From the NCBI RefSeq assembly GCF_016918855.1, contig NZ_JADKYB010000006.1, positions 372,001 through 436,000 of the forward strand: 64,000 bases of DNA. Direction: 5' to 3'. The notes under the pieces were generated by a model. The model searched no databases and was not told the origin of the DNA. It saw only the letters and a program-made list of their open reading frames with translations. A program made the position numbers and the translations under genes. Origin of the DNA: Actinacidiphila acididurans (GTDB lineage: Bacteria; Actinomycetota; Actinomycetes; Streptomycetales; Streptomycetaceae). Below are positions 55,934-64,000 of the stretch, in pieces. Position 1 is the stretch's first letter. Each line of letters begins with the position of its first letter.

Positions 55934-56530
55934 GTGCGGACCGTCGTCAACCGGGTGCTGCTGGGCCTGACCGGCCTGGTGCTGCTGGTGCTCGGGCTGT
56001 CGGTGCTGGTGGGCAGTCTGAACCTGCAGCAGCACTGGGACTTCACGCTGCCGCACTGGTGGCCGTACATGAACTCCCGGGACGTGCTGCTCACCAAGCA
56101 CGACCGCACCCGCTACCGCTCCCACGACTGGTGGTGGCCCTCGGTGATCGCGGCTCTGGCCATCCTGGTGCTGGGCTCGCTGTGGTGGCTGCTCGCCCAG
56201 CTCCGCACGAAGCGGCTGCGCCAGATCCGGGTGGACAGCGGCGACGGCCAGGGCGCGCTGCTGCGCGGCCGGGCCCTGGAGAGCGTGCTGACCTCCGAGT
56301 CGGAGGCGTTCGAGGGCGTGGAGTGGGCCAACACCGCCCTGGTCGGCAAGCGCGGCACCCCGCAGGCCCGGCTGGTGCTGGGCCTGGCCCCGCACGCCAC
56401 CCCCGACGAGGTGCTGGCCAACCTCGACACCTCGGGCCTGGCCCGCGCCCGCACCTCCGCCGGCCTGGACGCCCTGCCCGCCGAGGCCCGCCTGCGCCCG
56501 GTCCGGCACAAGCCGTCCCGCGTGACCTGA
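55934..56530 (+). CDS. amaP: Alkaline shock response membrane anchor protein AmaP
   Basis: A 198-residue AmaP-like membrane protein. Two helices (VLLGLTGLVLLVLGLSVLVG at about 8-27 and VIAALAILVLGSLWWLLAQL at about 71-90) flank an external loop with HWDFTLPHWWPY. The cytoplasmic C-terminal half (about 95-198) carries the Asp23-like segment GALLRGRALESVLTSESEAFEGVEWANTAL. It is the last gene of the Asp23 operon, 79 bases after the DUF6286 gene. It should hold Asp23 proteins at the membrane. GTG 55934 follows a purine-rich ribosome site. Confidence 0.87.
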   Translation: MRTVVNRVLLGLTGLVLLVLGLSVLVGSLNLQQHWDFTLPHWWPYMNSRDVLLTKHDRTRYRSHDWWWPSVIAALAILVLGSLWWLLAQLRTKRLRQIRVDSGDGQGALLRGRALESVLTSESEAFEGVEWANTALVGKRGTPQARLVLGLAPHATPDEVLANLDTSGLARARTSAGLDALPAEARLRPVRHKPSRVT

Positions 56531-56607
56531 CCGGGTGACCTGACCCGCGTGAGCCGACCCGGGTGAGCCCGGCGGCCCACCCGGGCGATACGTCGAAGGG
56601 CGCCCGG

Positions 56608-57369
56608 TCAGAGCGACAGCTGCGCGCCCCCGTCCACCGGCAGCAAGGTGCCCGTGAGATAACTCGCGGCCGGAGACAGAAGAAACGCGGCCACCCGGCC
56701 GAACTCCTCCGGGGTGCCGTAACGGCGCAGCGGGATACGGGCGCCGGCCCGCTCCCGGGCGAGCGCCGGGTCGCCGCCGAGCGCGTCCAGCTCCCGTACC
56801 CGGTCGGTGTCTATGCGCGAGGGCAGCAGGGCCACCACCCGTATCCCGCGCGGGCCGAGTTCGGCCGTCAGGGTCTTGGCGAAGCCGGCCAGCCCCGGCC
56901 GCAGGCCGTTGGAGACGGCCAGGCCCGGTATCGGCTCGTGCACGGAGGCGGAGAGCACCAGGCCGATGGTGCCGCCCTCGCCGAGCGCGCCGGCCGCCGC
57001 GCGGGCCAGCCGTACCGCGCCGAGGAACACCGACTCGAACGCCCCGGTCCACTGCTCGTCGGTGATGTCGGTGGCCGGACCCGCGGGCGGCCCGCCCACG
57101 CTGATCAGCACACCGTCCACCCGGCCGAAGGCACCGCGGGCCGCGTCGAGCAGCCGGGCGGGCGCGGCCGGGTCGGCCTGGTCCGCGACGACCCCCACCG
57201 CCCGGCCGGGTCCGCCCAGTTCGCGCGCCGCCGCCTCGACGGACGCCTGCGTGCGGCCGGAGATCACCAGCCGCGCGCCCTCGGCCGCCAGTTCGCGCGC
57301 GGCGGCGAACCCGAGCCCGCGGCTCGCGCCCGTGACGATGTACACCCGGTCCGTCAGCCCGAGATCCAC
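56608..57369 (-). CDS. SDR-family oxidoreductase with altered catalytic Tyr/Lys
   Basis: A 253-residue short-chain dehydrogenase fold. The cofactor motif is VTGASRGLGFAAA (about 12-24), the second-strand basic position is ISGRTQ (NADP-like), and the structural motif NAG is replaced by SVGGPP. At the active site the usual YxxxK reads SNGLR, so Tyr becomes Ser and Lys becomes Arg, while the following KTLTAELGPRGIRV is normal. Classical SDR catalysis is doubtful; a few SDR subgroups share this change. The start GTG 57369 is one base after the GH15 stop, so the two are translationally coupled. Confidence 0.88.
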   Translation of the reverse strand: MDLGLTDRVYIVTGASRGLGFAAARELAAEGARLVISGRTQASVEAAARELGGPGRAVGVVADQADPAAPARLLDAARGAFGRVDGVLISVGGPPAGPATDITDEQWTGAFESVFLGAVRLARAAAGALGEGGTIGLVLSASVHEPIPGLAVSNGLRPGLAGFAKTLTAELGPRGIRVVALLPSRIDTDRVRELDALGGDPALARERAGARIPLRRYGTPEEFGRVAAFLLSPAASYLTGTLLPVDGGAQLSL

Positions 57370-57370
57370 T

Positions 57371-59221
57371 TCAGTGCAGCCTTCCGCTCTGCTTGCCCGA
57401 CAGGGTCAGTGCCGTGTTGACCAGCCCGATGTGGCTGAACGCCTGCGGGAAGTTGCCCAGTTGCCGCCCGGCGTCCGGGTCCCACTCCTCCGACAGCAGC
57501 CCGACGTCGTTGCGCAGCCCGAGCAGCTTCTCGAACAGCTCGCGCGCCTCGTCCTCCTGCCCGCTGGTGTGCAGCGCCTCCGCCAGCCAGAACGAGCAGG
57601 CCAGGAAGGCGCCTTCGCTGCCGGTCAGGCCGTCCACGCCGCCCGAGTCCGGACTGTAGCGGCGTACGAAGCCGCCGTGGTCCAGTTCGCGCCGCACCGC
57701 CGCCACCGTGCCCAGCACCCGCCGGTCGGTGGGCGGCAGGAAACCGGTCTGCGGTATCAGCAGGGTGGCCGCGTCCAGTTCCCGGGAGCCGTAGTACTGG
57801 GTGAAGGTGTTGCGGACCGGGTCGTAGCCCTTCTCGCACACCTCGGCGTGCACCTGCGCCCGCATGGACCGCCAGCGGGCCAGGTCGCCGCGCAGCGCCG
57901 GGTTGCCCTCCAGGGTGCGCACCGCGCGGTCGGCGGCCACCCACGCCATCACCTTGGAGTGCACGAAGTGCCGGCGCGGGCCGCGGACCTCCCACAGGCC
58001 CTCGTCGGGCTCGCGCCACTTGGTCTCCAGGAAGTCCATCAGCGCCCGTTGCAGGTTCCAGGCGTGCGCCTTGTCGTCCATGCCCCGCTGCCGGGCCAGG
58101 AACAGCGAGTCCAGCACCTCGCCGTACACGTCGAGCTGGAGCTGCCCGGCCGCCGCGTTGCCGACCCGGACCGGCGTCGAGCCCTCGTACCCGCCCAGCC
58201 ACGGCACCTCGTACTCGGGCAGCCGCCGCTCGCCCGCGATGCCGTACATGATCTGCAGGTCGGCCGGGTCGCCGGCCACCGCGCGCAGCAGCCAGTCCCG
58301 CCAGGACCGCGCCTCGTCCAGGTAGCCGCCGGCCAGCAGCGCGTTCAGCGTCAGGGCCGCGTCGCGCAGCCAGCAGAAGCGGTAGTCCCAGTTGCGCACC
58401 CCGCCGATCTCCTCGGGCAGCGAGGTGGTCGCGGCGGCCACGATCCCGCCGCTCGGGGCGTACGTCAGCGCCTTGAGGGTGATCAGCGAACGCAGCACCT
58501 GCGCCCGCCACGGGCCCTCGTACCGGCACTGCGCCGACCAGTCCGTCCAGTCCTGGATGCTCTGCTCCAGGGCCTGGTACGGCTCCACGAGGCGGGGCGT
58601 CCGCTCGTGCGAGGGGTGCCAGGTGAGCACGAAGGCCACCTGCTCGCCCGCGGTGACCGTGAAGTCCGCGTACGTGCGCATGTCGCGGCCGGCCATCGGC
58701 ACCGGCGGCTCGCTGCGCAGCCACACCGAGTCCGGCCCGGCGATCGCCACCCGGTGGTGGTCGGTGCGCCGCATCCACGGCACCACCGCGCCGTAGTCGA
58801 AGCGCAGCGCCAGCTCTCCGTGCATTGCGACCTCGCCGGACAGGCCCTCCACGATCCGGATCACGTCCGGCGCCTTGTCCCGCTGCGGCATGAAGTCGGT
58901 GACCTTCACCGCGCCGGTGGGCGTCTCCCAGAAGGTGTCCAGCACCAGGGTGTCGCCGCGGTACGAGCGGCGCGTGCACGGGCCGCCGTCCCGCGGGGCC
59001 AGCTTCCAGTAACCGTTGTCCGCGTCGCCGATCAGCGCGGCGAAGCAGGCCGCGGAGTCGAAGCGAGGCAGGCACAGCCAGTCGATGGAGCCGTCCCGGC
59101 CCACCAGCGCGGCGGTCTGCAGGTCACCGATGAGCGCGTAGTCCTCGATCCGTCCTGCCACTGTTCCGGCCCCGCCGCCTTTCCCGTCGTCCTGTCGCTG
59201 TCCGGTCCAGAGGCTGGTCAC
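57371..59221 (-). CDS. Glycoside hydrolase family 15 protein (glucoamylase/trehalase-like)
   Basis: A 616-residue GH15 enzyme: an N-terminal beta-sandwich (RIEDYALIGDLQTAALVGRDGSIDWLCLPRFDS, about 24-56) followed by the (alpha/alpha)6 barrel (GVRNWDYRFCWLRDAALTLNAL, about 276-297). Acidic catalytic candidates lie in the later LSEEWDPDAGRQLGNFPQAFSH (about 570). Cytoplasmic relatives in Actinobacteria are trehalases or alpha-glucosidases; no signal peptide is visible here. The start GTG 59221 is uncertain; a GTG about 20 codons in (before AGRIEDY) would remove a Gly-rich leader. It is upstream of, and coupled to, the SDR gene. Confidence 0.92.
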   Translation of the reverse strand: MTSLWTGQRQDDGKGGGAGTVAGRIEDYALIGDLQTAALVGRDGSIDWLCLPRFDSAACFAALIGDADNGYWKLAPRDGGPCTRRSYRGDTLVLDTFWETPTGAVKVTDFMPQRDKAPDVIRIVEGLSGEVAMHGELALRFDYGAVVPWMRRTDHHRVAIAGPDSVWLRSEPPVPMAGRDMRTYADFTVTAGEQVAFVLTWHPSHERTPRLVEPYQALEQSIQDWTDWSAQCRYEGPWRAQVLRSLITLKALTYAPSGGIVAAATTSLPEEIGGVRNWDYRFCWLRDAALTLNALLAGGYLDEARSWRDWLLRAVAGDPADLQIMYGIAGERRLPEYEVPWLGGYEGSTPVRVGNAAAGQLQLDVYGEVLDSLFLARQRGMDDKAHAWNLQRALMDFLETKWREPDEGLWEVRGPRRHFVHSKVMAWVAADRAVRTLEGNPALRGDLARWRSMRAQVHAEVCEKGYDPVRNTFTQYYGSRELDAATLLIPQTGFLPPTDRRVLGTVAAVRRELDHGGFVRRYSPDSGGVDGLTGSEGAFLACSFWLAEALHTSGQEDEARELFEKLLGLRNDVGLLSEEWDPDAGRQLGNFPQAFSHIGLVNTALTLSGKQSGRLH

Positions 59222-59281
59222 CCCGGCCGGTGGTCACATACGCGCAGTCGCATACCCGCTGTGGTCAGATACCCGACGCGG

Positions 59282-60151
59282 TCACGTACCCGCCGCGGCC
59301 GGGACGCTGTCCTCGGGTTCGCGCGGCGCCTCCTCGGCGGCCTTCTTGGCCCGGGCGGCGAGGATGTCGGCGCGTTCGCGGCGCAGCAGCACCACCCAGC
59401 CGACCGGCACCATCGCGGAGAACAGCCACCACTGGATGGCGTACGCCAGGTGCGGGCCGATGCTGCTGTGGTCGGGCTCGGGGATCAGCGCGGGCGAGGT
59501 CGGGGTGCGGCCGGCGGCCGAGACCATCTCCAGGTAGCCGCCGAGCAGCGGGTCGGGCACCTGCTTGGCCAGCATGGTGCTGTTGATCAGCATGATCTGA
59601 CGCGGCGGCAGGCCCTTGACGTTGCGGATGCCGGTTTCGGAACTGGTCTCGTCCGGCCGCAGCCGCCCGATCACCGTGATCTCGCCGGACGGCGGGGCTG
59701 GGATCTTCGGGAGCGCGTACGGGTTGTCGCCGCCGTCGATCCAGCCGCGGTTGACCAGGATCGCCCGGCCGTCGTCCAGGACGAACGGGGTGATCACGTG
59801 GTAGCCGACCTGCTGGCCGCCGGAGCCGTCCTGGTCGTCGCTGCTGACCGCGCCCGCGGTCCGGTGCCGGGCGACGACCTCGTGCGCGGTGTCGAAGTGA
59901 CCGCGCGCGCTCACCGCCTTGTACAGGTCCTTGTGCGGCACGCTGTAGCCGGGGTGGGTCACGGTCTCCACGGGGACCGGGGGAGCCTTCAGGGCCGCGG
60001 CGATGATCTTGTTGTTCGCCACCCTGTGCTCATGGCGGTGCAGCTGCCAGAAGCCCAGCCTGATCATCACAGGGATCATCACCAGGCCGAGCAGGGTGAG
60101 GATCACCCACTGGCGGGACAACAGGAAGCGGTACACCCCACGACGGTACAT
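59282..60151 (-). CDS. SURF1-family cytochrome oxidase assembly protein
   Basis: A 289-residue SURF1 protein, which helps assemble the heme-copper centre of cytochrome c oxidase. An N-terminal helix (FLLSRQWVILTLLGLVMIPVMI, about 8-30) with GFWQLHRHEHR just after it, an external domain (HFDTAHEVVARHR, VLDDGRAILVNRGWID) and a C-terminal helix (HLAYAIQWWLFSAMVPVGWVVLL, about 235-258) make the classical topology. ATG 60151 (MYRRGVYRF) is preferred over upstream in-frame starts because it puts the first helix at the normal distance. No oxidase genes are in the window. Confidence 0.93.
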   Translation of the reverse strand: MYRRGVYRFLLSRQWVILTLLGLVMIPVMIRLGFWQLHRHEHRVANNKIIAAALKAPPVPVETVTHPGYSVPHKDLYKAVSARGHFDTAHEVVARHRTAGAVSSDDQDGSGGQQVGYHVITPFVLDDGRAILVNRGWIDGGDNPYALPKIPAPPSGEITVIGRLRPDETSSETGIRNVKGLPPRQIMLINSTMLAKQVPDPLLGGYLEMVSAAGRTPTSPALIPEPDHSSIGPHLAYAIQWWLFSAMVPVGWVVLLRRERADILAARAKKAAEEAPREPEDSVPAAAGT

Positions 60152-60247
60152 CTCGGTCCCGCGGCGCCCGCGGGCAGGGGCCCGGGACACGGGTGACCAG
60201 GGCGACCCGCGGGGTTCGACGGGTCCGCGGGGTCCGCGGGCCGGACC

Positions 60248-60499
60248 TCAGACCGAGGTGGGGGACCCGGTGTGGTCCACGATGCCGGTGCCGCCCTCGG
60301 CACGCGCGCAGTGGCCGCCGCAGTACCAGCGGCCGTCCACCTCCACCCCGTGGCCGATGATCTGCACCCGGCAGTGCTCGCAGATCGGCGCCAGGCGGTG
60401 GACCGCGCACTCGAAGCAGTCGAAGACGTGCACCACGCCCTGCGTGTGCACCTCGAAGCTCATGTCGTAGTTGTTCCCGCACACTTCGCATCTGGCCAT
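60248..60499 (-). CDS. Small Cys-rich probable zinc-binding protein
   Basis: An 83-residue protein with paired cysteines: CEVC at residue 4, CFEC at about 28, CEHC at about 40 and CGGHC at about 60, with several His residues. It is probably a compact zinc-ribbon-like or prokaryotic metallothionein-like fold that binds metal. There is no membrane segment. ATG 60499 is the only sensible start. The 96-base gap to the SURF1 gene has no feature I can name. The 185-base gap toward the exonuclease also shows no gene. The function is unknown. Confidence 0.85.
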   Translation of the reverse strand: MARCEVCGNNYDMSFEVHTQGVVHVFDCFECAVHRLAPICEHCRVQIIGHGVEVDGRWYCGGHCARAEGGTGIVDHTGSPTSV

Positions 60500-60684
60500 G
60501 CCGCCAGGCTGCGGTCCCGGCCCGCTCCCGGCAACCCGGGGCCGGGCGCGTCGCCCGCACGCCACCTGATCGGCCGCACCGCCCCGGCCGCGGCGTCCGC
60601 GTACGGGTCCGCGCACGGGTTCGCGCCCGGCCAGGGCGTACGGGCGTACCGCCCGCGTCCGGCCCCGTCGTACGGTCGCGTGCC

Positions 60685-61683
60685 TCAGCCGTGCACGCCC
60701 TGCGCCGGGACGACGGCCTTGAGGAGCTCGGTGAACGCCCGCTCGTCGATGACCGGGGTGCCGACCTGCCGGGCCCGGACCGCCTTGGTGGTCGGGCCGC
60801 CGGGGTCGTTGGTGACCAGCAGCGAGGTGAGCCGGCTGACGGAGGTGGCGACGTGCAGGCCCGCCTCGGTGGCCCGGTCCTCCAGCAGCTCGCGGTCGAT
60901 GCCGGTGTCCCCGGTGAACGCCACCCGCATGCCCTGGACCAGCGGCCCGCCCGGGGCGAGCCGGCCCGGGTTGGGGTACGGGCACGGCGGGCGGCGGCGG
61001 GCGGGCCGCCAGCCGGAGCGCGGCCCGGGACCGTACAGCCGGCCCGGGCGCGCGGCCGGGGCGTCGGACCACTCGGTGACCGGAAGGCAGGGGTGCAGCG
61101 GCAACGGCAGTTCGGCTTCCGCCGCCAGGTGCAGGCTGGGCCGGAAGCTCTCGGCGAGCACCCGGGCGTCGTCCAGCGCGTGGTGGGCCCGGCGCTGCAC
61201 CACCCCGTAGTGCGCGGCCAGCGTCTCCAGCTTGTGGTTGGCCAGCGGCAGGCCGAGGGCCTTGGTCAGCACGATGGTGCACAGCCGGTGCTGCACCGCG
61301 GCCGTGGTGCCGGCCCGGGCGAACTCGCGGGCCAGCATGGACCAGTCGAAGACCGCGTTGTGCGCCACCAGGACGCGGCCGGCCAGGCGGTCGGCCAGTT
61401 CGGCGGCGATCTCCGGGAAGAGCGGGGCGTCGGCGAGCATCGTCCCGGTCAGGCCGTGGATCCACACCGGGCCGGGGTCGCGCTGCGGGTTGACCGGCGA
61501 GTACCAGTGGTCCTGGACCTCCCCGCGGGCATCGAGCCGGTAGACCGCGGCGGACACGATTCTGTCGTCCCTGCCGAGGCCGGTGGTCTCCACGTCGACC
61601 ACCGCGTAGCCCTCGGGGTAGCCCACGGGCCACGGAGTCGGCGGGGCGGCCCCCAGCGGGTTCGCGGTCAGGTTGTCCGGCAT
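60685..61683 (-). CDS. DEDDh 3'-5' exonuclease with C-terminal BRCT-like domain
   Basis: A 332-residue DnaQ-like exonuclease. Exo I is YAVVDVETTGLG (about 26-37), Exo II is VAHNAVFDWSMLA (about 104-116) and Exo III is HHALDDARVLAE with the DEDDh His (about 165-175). After a Pro/Arg-rich linker, residues about 250-330 (MRVAFTGDTGIDRELLEDRATEAG, then LVTNDP) resemble a BRCT domain. It probably trims DNA in repair or replication. TATATT lies seven bases upstream of the ATG, after the GTGACC, so a leaderless transcript is possible. Confidence 0.9.
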   Translation of the reverse strand: MPDNLTANPLGAAPPTPWPVGYPEGYAVVDVETTGLGRDDRIVSAAVYRLDARGEVQDHWYSPVNPQRDPGPVWIHGLTGTMLADAPLFPEIAAELADRLAGRVLVAHNAVFDWSMLAREFARAGTTAAVQHRLCTIVLTKALGLPLANHKLETLAAHYGVVQRRAHHALDDARVLAESFRPSLHLAAEAELPLPLHPCLPVTEWSDAPAARPGRLYGPGPRSGWRPARRRPPCPYPNPGRLAPGGPLVQGMRVAFTGDTGIDRELLEDRATEAGLHVATSVSRLTSLLVTNDPGGPTTKAVRARQVGTPVIDERAFTELLKAVVPAQGVHG

Positions 61684-61871
61684 GGTCACCGAATATAGGG
61701 GTCCTCGCCGACAGCCGTGCGCCGGCCCGGAGTTCCTACCGCCCGGCGAACCGTTCCTGCCGGGAGCCGGGCCCGGAACCCGGCCCCTGCGGGGCGGCGT
61801 ATTCACGCCAATCCCGTACCGACCGGTAACAAGCCCTGGCCACCCCGCCGTACCGCTCCTATGGTGCGGAC

Positions 61872-62756
61872 ATGCCACACCTGCCCAATGCCGTGCTGTG
61901 GTCGATACCGGCCTTCGTGCTGCTCACCGTCGTGGAGATGGTGAGCTACCGGATCCATCCCGACGAGGACGCCGCCGGGTACACCGGCAAGGACACCGCG
62001 ACGAGCCTGTCCATGGGATTCGGCAGCCTGTTCACCGACGCGCTGTGGAAGATCCCGGTGGTGGCCGTCTACTCCGCGCTGTACGCGGTCACTCCGCTGC
62101 GGGTGCCGGTGCACTGGTGGACGGTGGCGCTGATGCTGCTCGCCCAGGACTTCCTGTACTACTGGTCGCACCGCGGCCATCACGTGATCCGGATCCTGTG
62201 GGCCTGCCACGTGGTGCACCACTCCAGCCGCAACTTCAATCTCTCCACGGCGCTGCGGCAGCCCTGGACCAGCCTGACCTCCTGGCCGTTCTTCCTGCCG
62301 ATGGTGGCGCTCGGCGTCCACCCGGCGGCGCTGGCCTTCTGCTCCTCGGTGAACCTCGTCTACCAGTTCTGGATCCACACCGAGCGGATCGGCACCCTGC
62401 CCCGGCCGGTGGAGTTCGTCCTCAACACCCCCTCCCACCACCGGGTCCACCACGCCTCCCAGGGCGGCTACCTGGACCGCAATTTCGGCGGCATCCTCAT
62501 CCTCTGGGACCGGGCGTTCGGCAGCTTCACCCCGGAGACCAGGCGGCCGGTCTACGGGCTGACCAAGAACATCGGCACCTTCAACCCGCTGCGGGTGGCC
62601 ACCCACGAGTACGCCGCGATCGCCCGCGACCTGGCCGCCGCCCGCTCCTGGCCGGACCGGGTGCGCCACCTCGTGCTGGGCCCCGGCTGGCGCCCCGCCC
62701 CCGAAGCCGTGACCGGCCCCGAGGGGGAGCGCCCGCCGGCGGTGCTCAGCGGGTGA
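61872..62756 (+). CDS. Sterol desaturase/fatty-acid hydroxylase-family membrane protein
   Basis: A 294-residue membrane protein with the three di-iron His motifs of the family: HRGHH (about 103), HVVHHSS (about 115) and HRVHHAS (about 196). It has about five hydrophobic segments. Bacterial members hydroxylate or desaturate lipids such as carotenoids or sterol-like compounds, using oxygen. The substrate is not evident, and no hopanoid or carotenoid gene is beside it. ATG 61872 is the first in-frame start. The C-terminus converges with the subtilase gene 30 bases away. Confidence 0.9.
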   Translation: MPHLPNAVLWSIPAFVLLTVVEMVSYRIHPDEDAAGYTGKDTATSLSMGFGSLFTDALWKIPVVAVYSALYAVTPLRVPVHWWTVALMLLAQDFLYYWSHRGHHVIRILWACHVVHHSSRNFNLSTALRQPWTSLTSWPFFLPMVALGVHPAALAFCSSVNLVYQFWIHTERIGTLPRPVEFVLNTPSHHRVHHASQGGYLDRNFGGILILWDRAFGSFTPETRRPVYGLTKNIGTFNPLRVATHEYAAIARDLAAARSWPDRVRHLVLGPGWRPAPEAVTGPEGERPPAVLSG

Positions 62757-62786
62757 GGGCCGCGCTCAGCACATCGGCCACGGTGC

Positions 62787-64000
62787 TCAGCGGGTGACCG
62801 CGTTCAGCGCGTCCACGATGCCGGCCCCGTAGAAGCTGTTCCAGCGCTGCGGGCCGGTGCAGGTGGCGTCCTGCACCCCGTTGCCGTCCGGGTCGTACAG
62901 CCCGGTCGGGCAGCCCGGGTTGTGCGCCTCGGCCTTGAGCAGTGCCTGGATCGCGGCCGGCGAGGCGTGCGGGTGGCGGCTCTTGATCAGCGCGGCCACC
63001 GCCACCACGTGCGGGGTCGCCATCGAGGTGCCCTGGAGGAAGCCGTACTGCCCGCCGGGCAGCGTGGACAGGATCCGGCCGTTCGCGGACGGGGTGTTCG
63101 GGATCTGGTACTTGTCGCCGCCGGGCGCCGCCACGTCGATCACGCCGAGCCCGTAGCTGGAGTAGTACGACTTCAGGTCCTGCACACCGGTCGCGGCGAC
63201 CGTGACCACGCCCGGCAACTGCGCCGGGATGTCCAGGCAGGTGTGCGGGTCCACGGTCCGGGTGACCGCGGTGGAGTCGTCCGGGCTGGAGGCGTCGGTC
63301 AGCGCGTGCGCGGCCAGGTCGTCACCGGCGTTGCCCGCCGCCGCGACATTGAGCACGCCCTTGCGCTCGGAGTACGCCGCCGCGCGCTGCACCGCGTCCA
63401 CGATCGCCCGCTGGTCGGGGTCGTCCAGGCAGTTGTAGAACCAGGGGTCGATGTAATAGCTGTTGTTGGTCACCGCGATGCCGTGGTCGGCGGCGAACAC
63501 AAAGGCGCACACCACGCTTTCGGGGTAGAACAGCGCGGTGCCCGGCTCGCTCACCTTGATCGCGGCGATCCGCACGCCCGGCGCCACCCCGGCCACGCCG
63601 ACGCCGTTGCGCGCGGCGGCTATCTCACCGGCCACGTGGGTGCCGTGGTAGTCCACCGCCGGGTCCCAGGGCCGCCAGGCGCCCGGTGAGGTGTCCGGCA
63701 CGCCGCCGACGCAGTCCGCCGACTGGCCGGCGGAGAAGTTCGCGGCCAGGTCCGGGTGGGTGTCGTCCACGCCGGTGTCGATGATGCCGACCGTCACCGA
63801 GCGGCTGCCGGGGTTCACCGCGGCGGCCTTGTCGGCGCGGATCGCCCGCAGGTCCCACTGGTCGGCCTCCAGCGGCTCCTGGCCGGGCGCGGCCGTCGCC
63901 GTCAACTTGGCGACCTGGGCCGCGGTCAGCTTCTCCGGCGCGCCCACCTCGTCGGTGGCCGTCGCCGACAGCGCGGCGGTCCGGGTGGCGCCCGCGCTCT
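62787..64000 (-). CDS. S8-family subtilisin-like serine protease (N-terminus beyond the window)
   Basis: The 404 visible C-terminal codons of a subtilase, running past the window edge. The catalytic triad is intact: Asp in VGIIDTGVDDTHPD, His in DYHGTHVAGE and Ser in GTSMATPHVVA. Several Cys residues occur in the domain (SADCVGG, NCLDD, CLDIP). The segment upstream of the Asp (TAAQVAKLTATAAPGQ) may be propeptide or linker. It is probably secreted, but its signal peptide is not in view. It ends close to the convergent desaturase gene, with a 17-base direct repeat at the junction. Confidence 0.93.
   Translation of the reverse strand, partial: SAGATRTAALSATATDEVGAPEKLTAAQVAKLTATAAPGQEPLEADQWDLRAIRADKAAAVNPGSRSVTVGIIDTGVDDTHPDLAANFSAGQSADCVGGVPDTSPGAWRPWDPAVDYHGTHVAGEIAAARNGVGVAGVAPGVRIAAIKVSEPGTALFYPESVVCAFVFAADHGIAVTNNSYYIDPWFYNCLDDPDQRAIVDAVQRAAAYSERKGVLNVAAAGNAGDDLAAHALTDASSPDDSTAVTRTVDPHTCLDIPAQLPGVVTVAATGVQDLKSYYSSYGLGVIDVAAPGGDKYQIPNTPSANGRILSTLPGGQYGFLQGTSMATPHVVAVAALIKSRHPHASPAAIQALLKAEAHNPGCPTGLYDPDGNGVQDATCTGPQRWNSFYGAGIVDALNAVTR

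Overview
This is a GC-rich actinobacterial chromosome segment, most like Streptomyces or a close relative in the Streptomycetaceae. The evidence is the strong third-position GC, many GTG starts, ATGA/GTGA gene overlaps, an LAETG-anchored secreted protein beside the cobalamin locus, and a small HTH protein almost identical to Streptomyces Gbn. From memory, much of the gene order resembles the SCO1838-SCO1861 part of S. coelicolor; I could not run a comparison.

Layout. 1-6.9 kb: accessory metabolism, with a hypothetical TIM-barrel-like protein, a SigE-type ECF sigma factor with its membrane partner, a methyltransferase, and an IclR regulator divergent from a 2,5-dioxovalerate-type aldehyde dehydrogenase with a palindromic candidate operator between them. 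6.9-11 kb: a DHA2-type efflux pump divergent from a GlxA/AraC regulator, then an amidohydrolase. 11.2-15.7 kb: an LAETG-anchored surface protein and a 1026-residue fusion of a Hanks-type kinase to an ABC family-5 solute-binding domain. 15.7-34.6 kb: a minus-strand cobalamin locus headed by a clear B12 riboswitch, in the order cobD, cobQ, cobN, cobaltochelatase ChlI/ChlD fusion, cobO, a small repeat-built ORF, cobB, cobI, cobM, cobL, cbiG-cobJ fusion, cobH, cbiX and cobC. It mixes CobN-type and CbiX/CbiG-type steps. Precorrin-6A reductase and the lower-ligand genes cobU/S/T are not in the window.

34.7-38.4 kb: a Pit phosphate transporter with PHO-box-like repeats, a DadA-like oxidase and a class II aldolase. 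38.7-46.1 kb: a compact oxidative gene set that I cannot assign to a known pathway: an acyl-adenylating enzyme divergent from a flavin monooxygenase, an FMN alpha-hydroxy-acid oxidase, a divergent cytochrome P450 and a cation/proton antiporter. It looks like a small specialised-metabolism cassette. 46.4-53 kb: an alpha/beta hydrolase, a conserved hypothetical, a VOC protein, an ABC-F ATPase preceded by a seven-codon leader ORF, gbn and an enoyl-CoA hydratase. 53-56.5 kb: an Asp23/AmaP envelope-stress operon. 56.6-64 kb: an SDR with a replaced catalytic Tyr/Lys pair, a GH15 hydrolase, SURF1, a Cys-rich small protein, a DEDDh exonuclease with BRCT-like end, a sterol-desaturase-family protein and a truncated subtilase.

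Non-coding structure stands out. (1) Between cobN and the chelatase gene lie two 29-nt repeats separated by a 32-nt spacer, which is type I-E CRISPR geometry. (2) Between cobO and cobB there are four degenerate copies of about 110 bp derived from the cobO-end/cobB-start junction, kept open as a small ORF. (3) A dispersed intergenic repeat family has at least four members here, two of them between convergent genes. (4) The linker of the CbiG-CobJ fusion contains an in-frame duplication.
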